A stretch of DNA of 64,000 bases, taken from Stieleria tagensis (GTDB lineage Bacteria > Planctomycetota > Planctomycetia > Pirellulales > Pirellulaceae). Position numbers and translations under genes: made by a program. The notes under the pieces were generated by a model. It did not search any database and was not told where the DNA came from. It worked only from the letters and a program-made list of their open reading frames with translations. The stretch spans positions 1 to 64,000 of the forward strand of contig NZ_JAMYFE010000008.1 of NCBI RefSeq assembly GCF_024129865.1, read 5' to 3'. This document shows positions 17,791 to 28,424 of this stretch, in pieces; within the stretch, counting starts at the first letter, position 1, and the number at the start of each line of letters is the position of its first letter.

Positions 17791-18780
17791 TCAGCTAACT
17801 TGATCGGGGCGATAGACCGCCGACGGATGAGGAAACCCGAGTCGTTTGTCGACTCGGTTGTAAACCGTTTGGCCCGACTGATACCGTTTCAAATTGATGG
17901 CCACCAGATCGGTTGTGTCACTCACCCGCCGACTGGACTGGGCACCCACATGTGGCGAGATCATGACTTTGGGGTCGTCCCACAGGCGACTGTCGACCGG
18001 CAACGGTTCGATCTCCGTCACGTCCAACCCGGCACCGGCCAACTGTCCACTGGCAAGCGCATCGCACAACGCGGTCTCCTGAACCACTCCGCCACGCGCC
18101 ACGTTGATCAGATAGGCACCGCGTCGCATTTGTCCGAACGCCTCCGGCCCAAACAACCCCCGCGTGCTGGTGTTTAGCGGCAGCGTCAGGATCACCACAT
18201 CACTTTGCCCAAGCAGATCGTGCAATTGGTTCGCCGGTAACAACTCGGACACTTCGCTGGGTCGATCAACCGGGTAATAGTCGGTCGCGATGATGCGAAC
18301 GTCCCAGGGAGCCAACATTCGGGCGATCGCACGACCGTTTCCGCCCAGGCCGACGATCCCGACCGTTTTGCCGCGCAGATCATCGGTCGGCAAACGGACG
18401 AATTGCCGTTTGGTTTGGGCTCGAAAGAACAACGGTGCACTGCGAATCACACCAAACAATAGTGAAAATGTTTGCTCGGCGACTTGCGGTGCGAACAATC
18501 CCGACGCACTACTGACAACGATTTCGTCCGATTCAATCACCCCGGGGACAAGGCAATGGTCCAGCCCTGCGGCGGACGATTGGATCCAACGCAACCTGCC
18601 GGCCTGTAGAACGCGGTCCCAATTCACGGGGACTTTGGCATGGCCGATAAAAATCTCCGCCGTCGGCAACAGTTCGTCGATCTTTTCCTGGCCTGCATTG
18701 ACGACTTCATAGTCCGGCGCGGCGGCTTGGATTTGCGCGATGTGTTTTTCGTTGACGGGATAGCAAAGAACGATGCGCAT
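17791..18780 (-). CDS. D-2-hydroxyacid dehydrogenase family protein
   Basis: The 329-residue protein has the NAD-binding Rossmann motif VGIVGLGGNGRAIA (about 138-151) inside the split substrate domain. The catalytic set of D-isomer-specific dehydrogenases is present: Arg in NVARGGVV, Glu in DVTEIEPLP and His in MISPHVGA. Such enzymes reduce 2-keto acids with NAD(P)H; the exact substrate (glyoxylate, hydroxypyruvate, phosphoglycerate and so on) cannot be told. It lies at the head of the apparent operon with the small gene and gadB. The start ATG 18780 gives the usual strand-first N-terminus MRIVLCYP. Confidence 0.92.
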   Translation of the reverse strand: MRIVLCYPVNEKHIAQIQAAAPDYEVVNAGQEKIDELLPTAEIFIGHAKVPVNWDRVLQAGRLRWIQSSAAGLDHCLVPGVIESDEIVVSSASGLFAPQVAEQTFSLLFGVIRSAPLFFRAQTKRQFVRLPTDDLRGKTVGIVGLGGNGRAIARMLAPWDVRIIATDYYPVDRPSEVSELLPANQLHDLLGQSDVVILTLPLNTSTRGLFGPEAFGQMRRGAYLINVARGGVVQETALCDALASGQLAGAGLDVTEIEPLPVDSRLWDDPKVMISPHVGAQSSRRVSDTTDLVAINLKRYQSGQTVYNRVDKRLGFPHPSAVYRPDQVS

Positions 18781-18942
18781 ATGCGTTACTGAACCTAAAA
18801 AACGGGGGACGTCTCCACGCGATGCCGGAGCCCCATTCTGGGCGGGCTTGCCTGTTTGCTCAATCCGGCGACGTGATTCGTCAAGTTGGTGCTACAATAG
18901 TGGGCTCCTCCGATTTCCTCCCACCCGCTTGCTCTGGCATCA

Positions 18943-21900
18943 ATGAACATTCGCCTGCTACCCGTTTTGCTGGGCCTGCTAACCGTTTTGCTGGAGCTGT
19001 CCCTGTGCCCAACGGCACTGGCCGATCAAGTCGACTTTGCCAATGACGTGCGTCCGATCTTGGCCGACACCTGCTACCAATGTCACGGACCGGACGAGGA
19101 ATCACGTGCTGCGGGACTGCGGTTGGATCGGCCCGACGAAGCCCTGGCGGTGATTGAACCGGGTGATGCCGCCGCCAGCGAATTGATTACCAGACTGCTC
19201 GCGTCCGATGCCGACCTGGTGATGCCACCGCCGGATTCCGGCAAATCGCTTCGCCCCGAACAAATCCAGACCCTGAAACGTTGGATCGACCAGGGAGCTG
19301 AATTTCAATCGCACTGGGCGTTCCTCGCGCCGGAGCGTCCAGCGATTCCCGTGGTCGAGACGGACGCGGCGATCAAAAACCCGATCGATGCCTTCGTCCA
19401 AGCCAAATTGCAAGCCACTGCAATCACACCGTCAGCCCCCGCATCGGCCGAAACTCTGATTCGTCGATTGTCACTGGATTTGACCGGCCTGCCGCCGGAA
19501 CCTGCGTTGATCGACCAATGGGCACCACGTCTGCGTGGCGATGGTGATGCCGAAAGCGCAAACGCAGCGTACGCGCAGTTGGTCAATCACCTGCTGTCCT
19601 CGGAACACTTCGGCGAACGCTGGGCACGACTGTGGCTGGATGCGGCGCGCTATGCCGATTCCGATGGCTATGAAAAAGACAAACCGCGAGAGGCTTGGTT
19701 CTATCGTGATTGGGTCATCCGTTCGTTCAACCAAGACCGTCCCTACGATGATTTCATCATCCGACAAATCGCCGGTGACCTGCTGCCCGATGCCACCCAG
19801 GATGACCGCGTCGCCACGGGGTTCTTGCGAAATTCAATGGTCAACGAAGAAGGCGGCGCCGACCCGGAACAGTTTCGCATGGAGGCGATGTTTGACCGCA
19901 TGGACGCCGTCGGCAAATCGATCCTGGGACTGACGATCCAATGCGCCCAATGTCACACACACAAATACGATCCGATTCAACACGAGGAATATTACGGTCT
20001 GTTTGCGTATTTGAATAACACGCACGATGCGATCATTCCCGTCTACACCGACGCCCAACAGGCCCAGGCGGATCAGGTCACCGCCGACGTGTCGAAACTG
20101 GAACAACAAATCAAAACGCAGATTCCCGATTGGCACGCACAGTTGATTGCCTGGGCCGACCAGGCGGCCCAGCGGTCGCTGCCGCAGTGGCAAACGCCGC
20201 CGCTGGAGTTTCTGGATCGGACGTTGGGCGGTTCCAAATTCTTGGAACAACCGGATGGATCCTATCTGTGCCAAGGCTATGCGCCGACGAACTTCCGACC
20301 ACAGGCGACGGGAACCTTTGACGGCGATCGACTGACCGGCGTGCGGTTGGAATTGTTGACCCACCCGAATCTGCCTCGCAACGGTCCCGGCCGCAGCATC
20401 GATGGCACCTGGGCGCTCAGCGAAATCAGCGGCCAAGTGGTCTTGTCCGGAGCCCCCGACAAAGTGATCCCGATGAAATTCGGGCGTGCGGTCGCCGACC
20501 GTTCACCGCAAGTCGCCGAATTGAAACCTCGATACGACAACAAGAAAGACAACAAACGCACGACCGGCGGCATCGACTTTGCCATCGACGGCGACGACGC
20601 GACCGCCTGGACCAACGAAATCGATACGCCTCAGGCCAACCAGGACCAAACCGCCTGGTTCGAATTGGCGCAACCGATCGAGATTCCCGACCAACAAACC
20701 GCGACCGTCGAAATTCATTTGGCGCAGCGTCACGGCGGCTGGAACAGTGACGACAACCAGACCTTCAACATCGGCCGCTTTCGCGTGTCACTGACGGCGG
20801 ATCCGATCCCAGAGTTCGCCCCGCTGCCAATCGCTGTGGCAGCCCTGTTGAAAAAGCCATCAGCCGACTGGTCTGCCGACGACACGGCGGTCGTGTTTTC
20901 ACATTGGCGGACCACGCGGCCCGAACTGGAACCCATCAATCAACAGATCGATTCGGCCTGGGCGTCCTATCCGCGCGGCACCACGCAATTGACATTGGCA
21001 TCGCGCAATCGACCGCGAACGACGTCACTGCTGCATCGCGGCGAATTCCTAAGCCCGGGTGTAGAAGTCCGACCGCATGTGCCGGATTTCCTGCACGACA
21101 TGCAACCTAGCGATGCGCCGTCGCGATTGCAGTTCGCCAGATGGTTGGTCGACCGCGACTCGCCCACCACAGCGCGTTCGATCGTCAATCGCATTTGGCA
21201 GGCGTATTTCGGAACCGGATTGGTGGAAACCAGTGATGATCTAGGCACCCAGAGCAGCCCGCCGTCGCACCCCGAACTGCTGGATTATCTGGCGGTCGAG
21301 TTGATGGAAAATGGCTGGCGGCTCAAACACCTGCATCGTCTGATCGTCGGTTCGGCGACCTATCAACAGAGCTCGGATCTGACACCGGAATTGGCTCAGC
21401 GAGACCCCCAAAATCGGTTGCTCGCCCGTGCGGCCCGCTTTCGTGTCCCGGCGGAAACGGTGCGTGACATCACGCTTGCCGCTAGCGGATTGCTCGATCG
21501 CGAGGTGGGCGGACGCAGTGTCTATCCGCCGGCGCCGGAATTTCTGTTTCAGCCTCCGGTCAGTTACGGCCCCAAGGTGTGGGACGTCGCCCGCGATTCC
21601 CAGCGATATCGCCGGGCGCTGTACACGTTCCGATTCCGCAGCGTCCCCTATCCGATGCTAGAAAACTTCGATGCCGTTCCAGGAAACCTGTCTTGCGTGC
21701 GTCGCAGTCTGTCGAACACACCGATGCAGGCGCTGACGTCACTGAACGAACCGATGTTCTTGGAATGCTCGATCGCTTTAGCGGCTAAGACACTGGGCGA
21801 AACCCCGGACGCCGACGACGCGCAACGGATTGATTTTGCATTTCGCCGCTGCACCGGACGCCTGCCCACCGACAGCGAGCGCACGGTGCTGGTCGACTAC

Positions 21901-22068
21901 TTGGATCGCCAACGCCAGCGGATTGCCGCCGGGGAACTCGACCCCGAGCAAATCATTTCGCCCGCGGCGCTATTGGATGTGCGCGATTGCCCGCCCGATC
22001 AACTGGCGGCCTGGGGGCTGCTGTGCCGCGTGATTGTTAATTTAGACGAAACCATTACGAGAGAATAA
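18943..22068 (+). CDS. Planctomycete cytochrome protein, PSCyt1-DUF1549-DUF1553
   Basis: The 1041-residue secreted protein has a signal peptide (1-27), a PSCyt1 cytochrome-like domain with haem motif CYQCH (C44, C47, H48), then PSCyt2/DUF1549 (about 140-355, with a second CAQCH starting at C334). A middle insert of about 250 residues and PSD1/DUF1553 (about 690-980) follow. This architecture is largely restricted to planctomycetes and relatives and is expanded there; the substrate is undefined, though glycan breakdown is often proposed. The next gene, encoding DUF1501, begins 5 bp after the stop; the two families are almost always paired and are inferred to act together in the periplasm. Confidence 0.95.
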   Translation: MNIRLLPVLLGLLTVLLELSLCPTALADQVDFANDVRPILADTCYQCHGPDEESRAAGLRLDRPDEALAVIEPGDAAASELITRLLASDADLVMPPPDSGKSLRPEQIQTLKRWIDQGAEFQSHWAFLAPERPAIPVVETDAAIKNPIDAFVQAKLQATAITPSAPASAETLIRRLSLDLTGLPPEPALIDQWAPRLRGDGDAESANAAYAQLVNHLLSSEHFGERWARLWLDAARYADSDGYEKDKPREAWFYRDWVIRSFNQDRPYDDFIIRQIAGDLLPDATQDDRVATGFLRNSMVNEEGGADPEQFRMEAMFDRMDAVGKSILGLTIQCAQCHTHKYDPIQHEEYYGLFAYLNNTHDAIIPVYTDAQQAQADQVTADVSKLEQQIKTQIPDWHAQLIAWADQAAQRSLPQWQTPPLEFLDRTLGGSKFLEQPDGSYLCQGYAPTNFRPQATGTFDGDRLTGVRLELLTHPNLPRNGPGRSIDGTWALSEISGQVVLSGAPDKVIPMKFGRAVADRSPQVAELKPRYDNKKDNKRTTGGIDFAIDGDDATAWTNEIDTPQANQDQTAWFELAQPIEIPDQQTATVEIHLAQRHGGWNSDDNQTFNIGRFRVSLTADPIPEFAPLPIAVAALLKKPSADWSADDTAVVFSHWRTTRPELEPINQQIDSAWASYPRGTTQLTLASRNRPRTTSLLHRGEFLSPGVEVRPHVPDFLHDMQPSDAPSRLQFARWLVDRDSPTTARSIVNRIWQAYFGTGLVETSDDLGTQSSPPSHPELLDYLAVELMENGWRLKHLHRLIVGSATYQQSSDLTPELAQRDPQNRLLARAARFRVPAETVRDITLAASGLLDREVGGRSVYPPAPEFLFQPPVSYGPKVWDVARDSQRYRRALYTFRFRSVPYPMLENFDAVPGNLSCVRRSLSNTPMQALTSLNEPMFLECSIALAAKTLGETPDADDAQRIDFAFRRCTGRLPTDSERTVLVDYLDRQRQRIAAGELDPEQIISPAALLDVRDCPPDQLAAWGLLCRVIVNLDETITRE

Positions 22069-22073
22069 GTAGG

Positions 22074-23489
22074 ATGAACTTGACCAACACCATCAGGTCG
22101 CGTCGCTGGTTCATGAAAGACTGTGGCGTGGGTCTGGGCGCGATCGCCGCGGCGCAAATGATGGCCGAGGAATCAACCGCTGCCCATCTGGCGACGGATC
22201 CCTTGGCCGCGCGTGCGCCGCACTTTCCCGGCAAAATCAAAAACGTGATCTTTCTGTTCATGGCCGGTGCGCCCAGCCATCTGGAACTGTTCGATTACAA
22301 ACCCCAGCTGGCCAAGTTCGATGGCACGCTGCCGCCGGCCGAACTGTTAAAGGGCTATCGCGCCGCGTTCATCAACCCGAATTCGAAATTACTGGGGCCA
22401 AAGTTCCAGTTTTCACGACACGGAAAATGTGGTGCGCAAATCAGTGAAATCCTGCCGCACACCGCGCAGGTCGCAGACGATTTAACGATTGTGAAATCGA
22501 TGACCACCGACGCCTTTAACCACGCGCCGGCGCAAATCATGATGAACACCGGATCGCAATTGTTCGGCAAACCCAGTCTGGGTGCTTGGACGCTGTACGG
22601 CCTGGGCAGCGAGTCCAAAGACCTGCCAGGATTTGTCGTGTTCAGCAGTGGTAAGAAAGGCCCCAGCGGTGGCAACAGCAATTGGGGCAGCGGTTACTTG
22701 CCGACCGTCTATTCCGGCGTGCAATTGCGCAACGTCGGCGATCCGGTGCTCTACCTGTCCAACCCCAATGGTGTCGACGGCCGCGCCCAGCGCGATGCTC
22801 TGGATGCCATCACGGCGCTCAACCAGCAACACTTGGCGGCAACCGGCGACCCAGAGATTGCCACGCGAATCAGTTCCTATGAAATGGCCTATCGGATGCA
22901 AGCGTCCGCGCCCGAATTGATGGACTTGGGCGCCGAATCGCAGCAGACCCTCGATGCCTATGGTGCCGATCCCGACAAACCCTCGTTCGCCAAAAACTGT
23001 TTGTTGGCGCGTCGATTGGTCGAACGCGGCGTGCGGTTCGTGCAACTGTTTCACGAGGCTTGGGACCAACACGGTGACCTGGTCAACGGGTTAAAGAACA
23101 ATTGCAAGGACACCGACCAGGCCTGCGCGGCGCTGATCCAAGATTTGAAACAGCGGGGCATGCTGGACGAAACACTCGTGATTTGGGGCGGTGAATTCGG
23201 TCGCACACCGATGGTCCAGGGCGGGGGCGGCGACGGCCGCGATCACCATCCCAACGCATTCACGATGTGGATGGCCGGTGGTGGGATGAAGCCCGGCGTG
23301 ACACTGGGGGAAAGCGATGATTTCGGTTTCAACGTGACCGCCGACAAAGTGCACGTGCGCGACCTGCACGCGACGATTCTGCACCAGATGGGATTCGACC
23401 ACACACGGCTCAGCTACAAGTTCCAGGGACTGGACCAACGGCTGACCGGTGTCGAACCGGCGCGAGTGGTGACCGAACTGATCGCCTAG
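22074..23489 (+). CDS. DUF1501 protein with Tat-type signal
   Basis: The 471-residue protein begins with a twin-arginine signal (SRRWFMKDCGVGLGA) and belongs to DUF1501, a family with an alkaline-phosphatase/sulfatase-like fold. Visible elements are FLFMAGAPSHLELFDYKP, WDQHGDLVNG, LVIWGGEFGRTP and RDHHPNAFTMWMAGGG, which carry candidate metal ligands (Asp, His). It is translated 5 bp after the PSD1 gene. Substrates are not known. Tat export suggests that a cofactor or metal is inserted before export. Confidence 0.95.
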   Translation: MNLTNTIRSRRWFMKDCGVGLGAIAAAQMMAEESTAAHLATDPLAARAPHFPGKIKNVIFLFMAGAPSHLELFDYKPQLAKFDGTLPPAELLKGYRAAFINPNSKLLGPKFQFSRHGKCGAQISEILPHTAQVADDLTIVKSMTTDAFNHAPAQIMMNTGSQLFGKPSLGAWTLYGLGSESKDLPGFVVFSSGKKGPSGGNSNWGSGYLPTVYSGVQLRNVGDPVLYLSNPNGVDGRAQRDALDAITALNQQHLAATGDPEIATRISSYEMAYRMQASAPELMDLGAESQQTLDAYGADPDKPSFAKNCLLARRLVERGVRFVQLFHEAWDQHGDLVNGLKNNCKDTDQACAALIQDLKQRGMLDETLVIWGGEFGRTPMVQGGGGDGRDHHPNAFTMWMAGGGMKPGVTLGESDDFGFNVTADKVHVRDLHATILHQMGFDHTRLSYKFQGLDQRLTGVEPARVVTELIA

Positions 23490-23601
23490 CTGAAATCCAG
23501 CGGTGGATGATCGCCGCTGGTCGATCAATTCGCTGCACCATGTTGTCGGCGTGAACTATGCTTGACCATTCGCGCCCGAATTCCTCCGATTGCCACAACG
23601 A

Positions 23602-24582
23602 ATGACTCAACCGATCTCCGGAATCCTGACCCCCAACATCACGCCGGTCGATCGTGCCGGTCGTGTCGATGAAGACACCTTGCGCAGCTATGTCGATTGG
23701 TTGATCGACAAAGGCGTCGATGGGTTGTATCCCAACGGCAGCACCGGTGAATTCATCCGATTCACAGCCGAGGAACGACGGCGGATTGTGCAAATCGTGG
23801 TCGATCAAACCGCCGGCCGAGTACCGATTTTGGCCGGGGCGGCAGAAGCCAACGTGACCGAAACGATCGCGGCCTGCGAGGCTTATGGGGCGATGGGCGT
23901 CCGCGCCGTTGCGATCGTCGCACCGATCTACTACCGGTTGTCCGACCAAGGCGTGTATGCCTATTTCCGCGAGATCGCCGACCACGTCTCCGTCGATGTC
24001 ACGCTTTACAACATTCCATTGTTCGCGTCACCGATCTCCGTGGACACCGTTGTCCGCTTGGCATCGGAATGCCCCCGCGTGATCGGAATCAAAGACAGCT
24101 CGGGCGACCTGCCGAACATGATGCGAATGATCGCTCAAATTCGTCCGCTGCGGCCCGATTTCTGCTTCCTGACCGGCTGGGATGCGGCCCTGGTGCCGAT
24201 GCTGATTGCCGGTGCCAACGGCGGCACCAATGCCACCAGCGGTGTGGTGCCCGAGTTGACGCGCGCGATCCATCGCAGCGTGGTCGCCGGCGATATCGAT
24301 CAAGCGATGAAACTGCAGTACCAACTGTTGCCGCTGTTCGACGCCATGATTTCGGTCGGCGAATTCCCCGAAGGCTTTCGTGCCGGGGCGCGGTCGCGCG
24401 GTTGGGATCTGGGCCCCGGGCGGGTCCCGTTGTCGGATGGACAAAAAGACGCGATCGCACAAGCCCAACGACAGATCGACGACCTGTTGCAAGACTTTGT
24501 AGAATCACCGACGCCGAAACAATCTCATCTGGCAGTCGAACAAATTGTGCAACAGGTGCTGTCGCAATTGAAATCGAATTGA
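23602..24582 (+). CDS. DapA-family (DHDPS/NAL) lyase or aldolase
   Basis: The 326-residue (beta/alpha)8 protein has the family motif [11 protein letters not shown] (pyruvate-carboxylate binding), the catalytic Tyr in LYNIPLF (Y136) and the Schiff-base lysine K164 in GIKDSSGD. The family includes dihydrodipicolinate synthase, N-acetylneuraminate lyase, 2-keto-3-deoxy-sugar-acid aldolases (YagE/YjhH) and KDG dehydratases. The carboxylate-binding and tail regions do not settle which. It follows the DUF1501 gene by 112 bp. Start ATG 23602 is preferred; a TTG at 23590 is possible. A link to the YjhG-type dehydratase at 35.3 kb is an inference. Confidence 0.9.
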   Translation: MTQPISGILTPNITPVDRAGRVDEDTLRSYVDWLIDKGVDGLYPNGSTGEFIRFTAEERRRIVQIVVDQTAGRVPILAGAAEANVTETIAACEAYGAMGVRAVAIVAPIYYRLSDQGVYAYFREIADHVSVDVTLYNIPLFASPISVDTVVRLASECPRVIGIKDSSGDLPNMMRMIAQIRPLRPDFCFLTGWDAALVPMLIAGANGGTNATSGVVPELTRAIHRSVVAGDIDQAMKLQYQLLPLFDAMISVGEFPEGFRAGARSRGWDLGPGRVPLSDGQKDAIAQAQRQIDDLLQDFVESPTPKQSHLAVEQIVQQVLSQLKSN

Positions 24583-24616
24583 TGGGAATCCAACCCCCTG
24601 CTTTTTAGAGCCATCG

Positions 24617-25522
24617 ATGCAAGCCTCTTCCGCTGTGGTGAAACCGATTCTTGCGGTGCTGGTGGTAGGGTGCTTGCAATCCCCGGCGGCCGCTTGGGAA
24701 CCCCACAGCCAAGCCGTTGCCAGTGGCGAGAAATCACTCAAGCTGGACGACAAATCTCTGGACGAATGTAGCGGGCTGGCATTTTCCGGCGTCGATCCCA
24801 ATTGCATCTGGTCCCATAACGATTCCGGCGACAAAGCACGCTTGTATGCGTTTGACGACCATGGCAAGGATTGCGGACGAATCACGCTGTCGGGTGTCAA
24901 AGCAAACGACTGGGAAGACATGGCATCGTTCAACGATGGCGTGCCCCGGTTGCTGGTGGCCGACGTCGGTGATAACGACCGAGAGCGAAAATCGGTGTCG
25001 CTGTATTTGTTTGACGAACCCGATCCGCACAAGAAACACAAGGTCAAGCAATTTCAACAGATCGTCGTCCGCTACCCAGACGGCCCGCAAAACTGTGAAT
25101 CCGTCGCCGTCGATCTCAAGCACCGTCGCATCCTGCTGTTCGGCAAATCGCCGTTGCTGGCGACCATGCATCAAGTCCCATTGCCCGACCGACCGACGCC
25201 GAGTGAGCGAGCGGATTCGCCAGACGTGATCCAGATTCAGGCCACCGCGCAGCCGCTGGGGCGGGTGGCGATTCCGTTGGCGACCGGGATGGACCTGTGC
25301 CCGGTGACCGGTGACTTGTGGATTGCCGGTTACCTGCACGCCTATCGCTATCGGTTGCAACAAGGCGTTTCACTGCCGGCACGCTTGAGCCAGTTGCCGG
25401 AAATGATCGAGCTGCCAAAACTAAAACAAATCGAAGCGATTGCCGTCGACCCCGCAGGCCGTGTGTGGGTGACCAGCGAAGGCAAACCGGCTCGACTTCA
25501 ACGTGTGCTCACCGACCATTGA
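24617..25522 (+). CDS. Secreted protein, probable beta-propeller
   Basis: The 301-residue product has a signal peptide (1-26, ending SPAAAW). The mature part has repeated strand motifs typical of propeller or esterase-like proteins: SLDECSGLAFSG, IWSHNDSGDKARLYAFDD, DWEDMASF, LLVADVGDNDRERKSVSLYLF, QIEAIAVDPAGRVWVTSEG. No catalytic motif is clear. The gene begins 34 bp after the DapA-family gene and is followed 29 bp on by the methyltransferase gene, so the three may share a transcript. The function is not known to me. Confidence 0.75.
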   Translation: MQASSAVVKPILAVLVVGCLQSPAAAWEPHSQAVASGEKSLKLDDKSLDECSGLAFSGVDPNCIWSHNDSGDKARLYAFDDHGKDCGRITLSGVKANDWEDMASFNDGVPRLLVADVGDNDRERKSVSLYLFDEPDPHKKHKVKQFQQIVVRYPDGPQNCESVAVDLKHRRILLFGKSPLLATMHQVPLPDRPTPSERADSPDVIQIQATAQPLGRVAIPLATGMDLCPVTGDLWIAGYLHAYRYRLQQGVSLPARLSQLPEMIELPKLKQIEAIAVDPAGRVWVTSEGKPARLQRVLTDH

Positions 25523-25551
25523 CCAAGCCAACTGAGTGAGCGCCGCGAGCC

Positions 25552-26373
25552 TTGAATGTTCTCGAAATCGAATCGGTCGATGACCCACGCCTGGCCGACT
25601 ACCGCAATTTGTCCGCCCGGCCATTGGGGCGGGTGACCGGTGAGCCATACTTTGTCGTCGAAGGCCAATTGATCGTCAGCCGGTTGCTGTCCAGCGACTA
25701 CCACGTTCGCTCGGTCGTGGTCCAACAGGGCCGTGACTTGGACGTCATCGGCACACCCGATGACGATGTGCCTGTTTTTCATTTGTCGCGTGATCAGATT
25801 CGCCAGCTGTCCGGTTTCGACTTCCATCGCGGATTTTTGGCCAGCGCGACGCGCCGTGACTATTGCGACTGGGACCGGTTTGCATGCGACCCGGTTTCAC
25901 TGGCGCTGTTGCAAACAACCGACATGCAAAACCTGGGCAGCATGTTGCGATCCGCGGCGGCGTTCGGAATCAAACAGGTGTTGATCGACGACCAAACCGT
26001 TGATCCCTACGCGCGACGCACGATGCGAGTCAGCATGGGAGCGGCGCTGGGGATGCAGTTTTTCAAGATGTCCGATCCCTTGCAAACGTTGGCGATGCTG
26101 GCCGACCGAGGAGTGACCAGTTTGGCCGCCACGCTGGCAGCGGACTCGATCCCACTGGATCAATTCCAGCGTGGATGCGATCCGGTGGTGATCCTGATGG
26201 GCAACGAGGCCAACGGATTGCCGCCAAAAATCCAGCGTGCCGCGACGCGGCGGATTACGATTCCGATGCATCACCACGAGGACGCCGACCGGCAAGTCGA
26301 CAGTCTGAACGTCTCGGTCGCCGCGGCGATTGTGATGCACGAGTTGTGCAAGCGATCCAAGGGTCCGGTTTGA
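25552..26373 (+). CDS. SpoU/TrmH family RNA 2'-O-methyltransferase
   Basis: The 273-residue protein has an N-terminal substrate-binding domain and a C-terminal SPOUT knot domain with the three SpoU motifs: NLGSMLRSAAAFG, VVILMGNEANGLP, and ITIPM...DSLNVSVAAAIVMHE. These enzymes methylate ribose 2'-OH of tRNA or rRNA using S-adenosylmethionine; the target nucleotide cannot be given. The start is TTG 25552, the only good start that keeps the N-terminal domain; nearby ATG and GTG codons are out of frame. Confidence 0.9.
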   Translation: MNVLEIESVDDPRLADYRNLSARPLGRVTGEPYFVVEGQLIVSRLLSSDYHVRSVVVQQGRDLDVIGTPDDDVPVFHLSRDQIRQLSGFDFHRGFLASATRRDYCDWDRFACDPVSLALLQTTDMQNLGSMLRSAAAFGIKQVLIDDQTVDPYARRTMRVSMGAALGMQFFKMSDPLQTLAMLADRGVTSLAATLAADSIPLDQFQRGCDPVVILMGNEANGLPPKIQRAATRRITIPMHHHEDADRQVDSLNVSVAAAIVMHELCKRSKGPV

Positions 26374-26449
26374 GCTAGACTAGGACCCAAGCGGAACATA
26401 AGTGGCATCGGTTTCCAGCCCGTGTCGAAGCCCCAGACCGAAACAAATC

Positions 26450-27250
26450 ATGCAACTTCATTGCCTCGGGACGGCCGGGTACCACCCCAATGAGCACCGG
26501 CACACGAGTTGTTATTTCCTGCCTGAATCGGGAATCCTGCTCGATGCCGGTACCGGGCTGTTTCGATTGCCGCCGCTGATCCAAACCGACTCGCTAGACA
26601 TCCTGATCAGCCATGCGCATTTGGATCACATTGCTGGTTTGACGTTTTTGCTGGACGTGCTGTACCAGCGACCGGTCCAGCAGTTGCGGATTTGGGGTGA
26701 ACAAGAAAAGCTCGACGCGATTCGCCAACACCTGTTCTGCGACTTGATCTTCCCGGTCCAGCTGGACGCCCAATGGTGTCCGCTGGACGGGCGGCAACCC
26801 CTAAAAATCGGCGGGGGACCGGCCGGCCCGGCCACCGTGACCTGGCGTGCCCAACAGCATCCCGGTGGCTCGCTGGGTTTTCGCCTGGACTGGGAACGCG
26901 AACCGGCGCGGACGCGATTGCTGTATTTAACAGACACCACCGGCGACGACAGCCAGGCCGCGATCGACTGGTACCGCGGCGCTGATTTGATGCTGCACGA
27001 GTGCTACTTCCCGGCCAGCCATCGGGAATTGGCGATCAAAACCGGGCACACCTGGACGCAGCGGTTGGCCGAGATCGCTGCTGCGGCCGAACCGGCGGAA
27101 CTGATCATGACGCACGTCAATCCGCTGTCGGCGGACCCCGAATCGCTGTTGGCCGAAGTCGCGGAGCGATTGGCAACAACCGGCGTGGTGCCGCGACTTG
27201 CCGCCGAACCGAGTTGTGTGCAATTTGGGCACGATTGCGGCGGAGCGTGA
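26450..27250 (+). CDS. Metallo-beta-lactamase-fold hydrolase, RNase Z-like
   Basis: The 266-residue protein has the signature HAHLDHIAG (HxHxDH, two-zinc site) around residue 56, followed by LTDTTGDD, a later LHECYFP and TH in IMTHVNPLS, as in RNase Z/ElaC and related hydrolases. The exact substrate is open: it lacks obvious tRNA-exosite features, so a general phosphodiesterase or PQQ-B-like protein is possible. Start ATG 26450 puts the first beta-strand MQLHCLGTAG at the N-terminus; an upstream GTG at 26402 would add an unlikely leader. Confidence 0.88.
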   Translation: MQLHCLGTAGYHPNEHRHTSCYFLPESGILLDAGTGLFRLPPLIQTDSLDILISHAHLDHIAGLTFLLDVLYQRPVQQLRIWGEQEKLDAIRQHLFCDLIFPVQLDAQWCPLDGRQPLKIGGGPAGPATVTWRAQQHPGGSLGFRLDWEREPARTRLLYLTDTTGDDSQAAIDWYRGADLMLHECYFPASHRELAIKTGHTWTQRLAEIAAAAEPAELIMTHVNPLSADPESLLAEVAERLATTGVVPRLAAEPSCVQFGHDCGGA

Positions 27251-27595
27251 AATCCGCTGCGCGAGAATTTTTCTAGCGAGGCTTTTTGAGGGTGTGATTG
27301 GCCTCTGGGCAGAGTGAAAAAGAGCCCGGATTGGCCCCTGAAATCGACGATCGGCCTCATGTCGCCGGGAAATTTGGCCGAATGTATTGCTTCACGCAGT
27401 GAACCGCACGGCAGCCGAATGAGTCTGGTTGGCAGATCCGCCTTCAGAAACTTCGCAAGGTTTGCGGCCGCCGGAGCTCAAATCCGACTTGCCCCAGACT
27501 GATCCGTCGCTAAACTCTGCGTTTTCCTGACTTGTTGTCGTGGCCACCACAAGGTTGCTGCGGGTGATGGATTAGGTGCAACAGGCGGTCGATTC
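27251..27595. other. Intergenic region upstream of tRNA genes
   Basis: This 345-bp stretch carries no supported gene or repeat. The promoter of the tRNA cluster should lie near its right end. Confidence 0.6.
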
Positions 27596-27668
27596 GCCAG
27601 CGTAGCTCAGTTGGCAGAGCAGCTGATTTGTAATCAGCCGGTCGTGGGTTCGAATCCCTCCGCTGGCT
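27596..27668 (+). tRNA. tRNA-Thr (anticodon TGT)
   Basis: A full cloverleaf is visible: acceptor GCCAGCG/CGCTGGC, D-arm with AGCTCAGTTGGCAGAGC, anticodon stem GCTGA/TCAGC with loop TTTGTAA, and T-arm GTGGGTTCGAATCCC. CCA is not encoded. It is the first of four tRNA genes ahead of tuf. Confidence 0.97.
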
Positions 27669-27766
27669 CTGATGCGGCAAATTGCCGTGACAGACCCTTT
27701 CGCACCCTGGCACCCATCGCACCCGAATGACCCTGGGGCAGACGACGAGACGGGAACAATACAAAT

Positions 27767-27848
27767 GGGAGTTTGCCCGAGTGGTTAAAGGGGGCGGACT
27801 GTAAATCCGCTGGCTACGCCTACATTGGTTCGAATCCAATAGCTCCCA
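27767..27848 (+). tRNA. tRNA-Tyr (anticodon GTA)
   Basis: This is a class II tRNA with a long variable arm. The anticodon stem is GCGGA/TCCGC with loop CTGTAAA, the T-arm contains TTGGTTCGAATCCAA and the acceptor is GGGAGTT/AGCTCCC. CCA is not encoded. Confidence 0.97.
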
Positions 27849-27931
27849 TCAGACGAGGATGAAACGGAAGGCGAATGAATGACATCATTCAGCTTTCATC
27901 CCGTCTGCACGACGTTCGCCTTCCAACCCCA

Positions 27932-28002
27932 GCGGGTGTAGCACAATGGTAGTGCAGCAGCCTTCCAAGCTGAATACGAGGGTTCGATTCCCTTCACCCG
28001 CT
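27932..28002 (+). tRNA. tRNA-Gly (anticodon TCC)
   Basis: Acceptor GCGGGTG/CACCCGC, anticodon loop CTTCCAA and T-arm AGGGTTCGATTCCCT are seen. The outermost anticodon pair is a G-A mismatch. CCA is not encoded. Confidence 0.96.
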
Positions 28003-28012
28003 CTGCTAGAGC

Positions 28013-28424
<412 letters not shown>

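Noticed and set aside
18943-23489. Possible classical c-type cytochrome oxidase genes
   Set aside because: The CxxCH motifs belong to the planctomycete PSCyt1/PSCyt2 domains, and no oxidase subunits are near.
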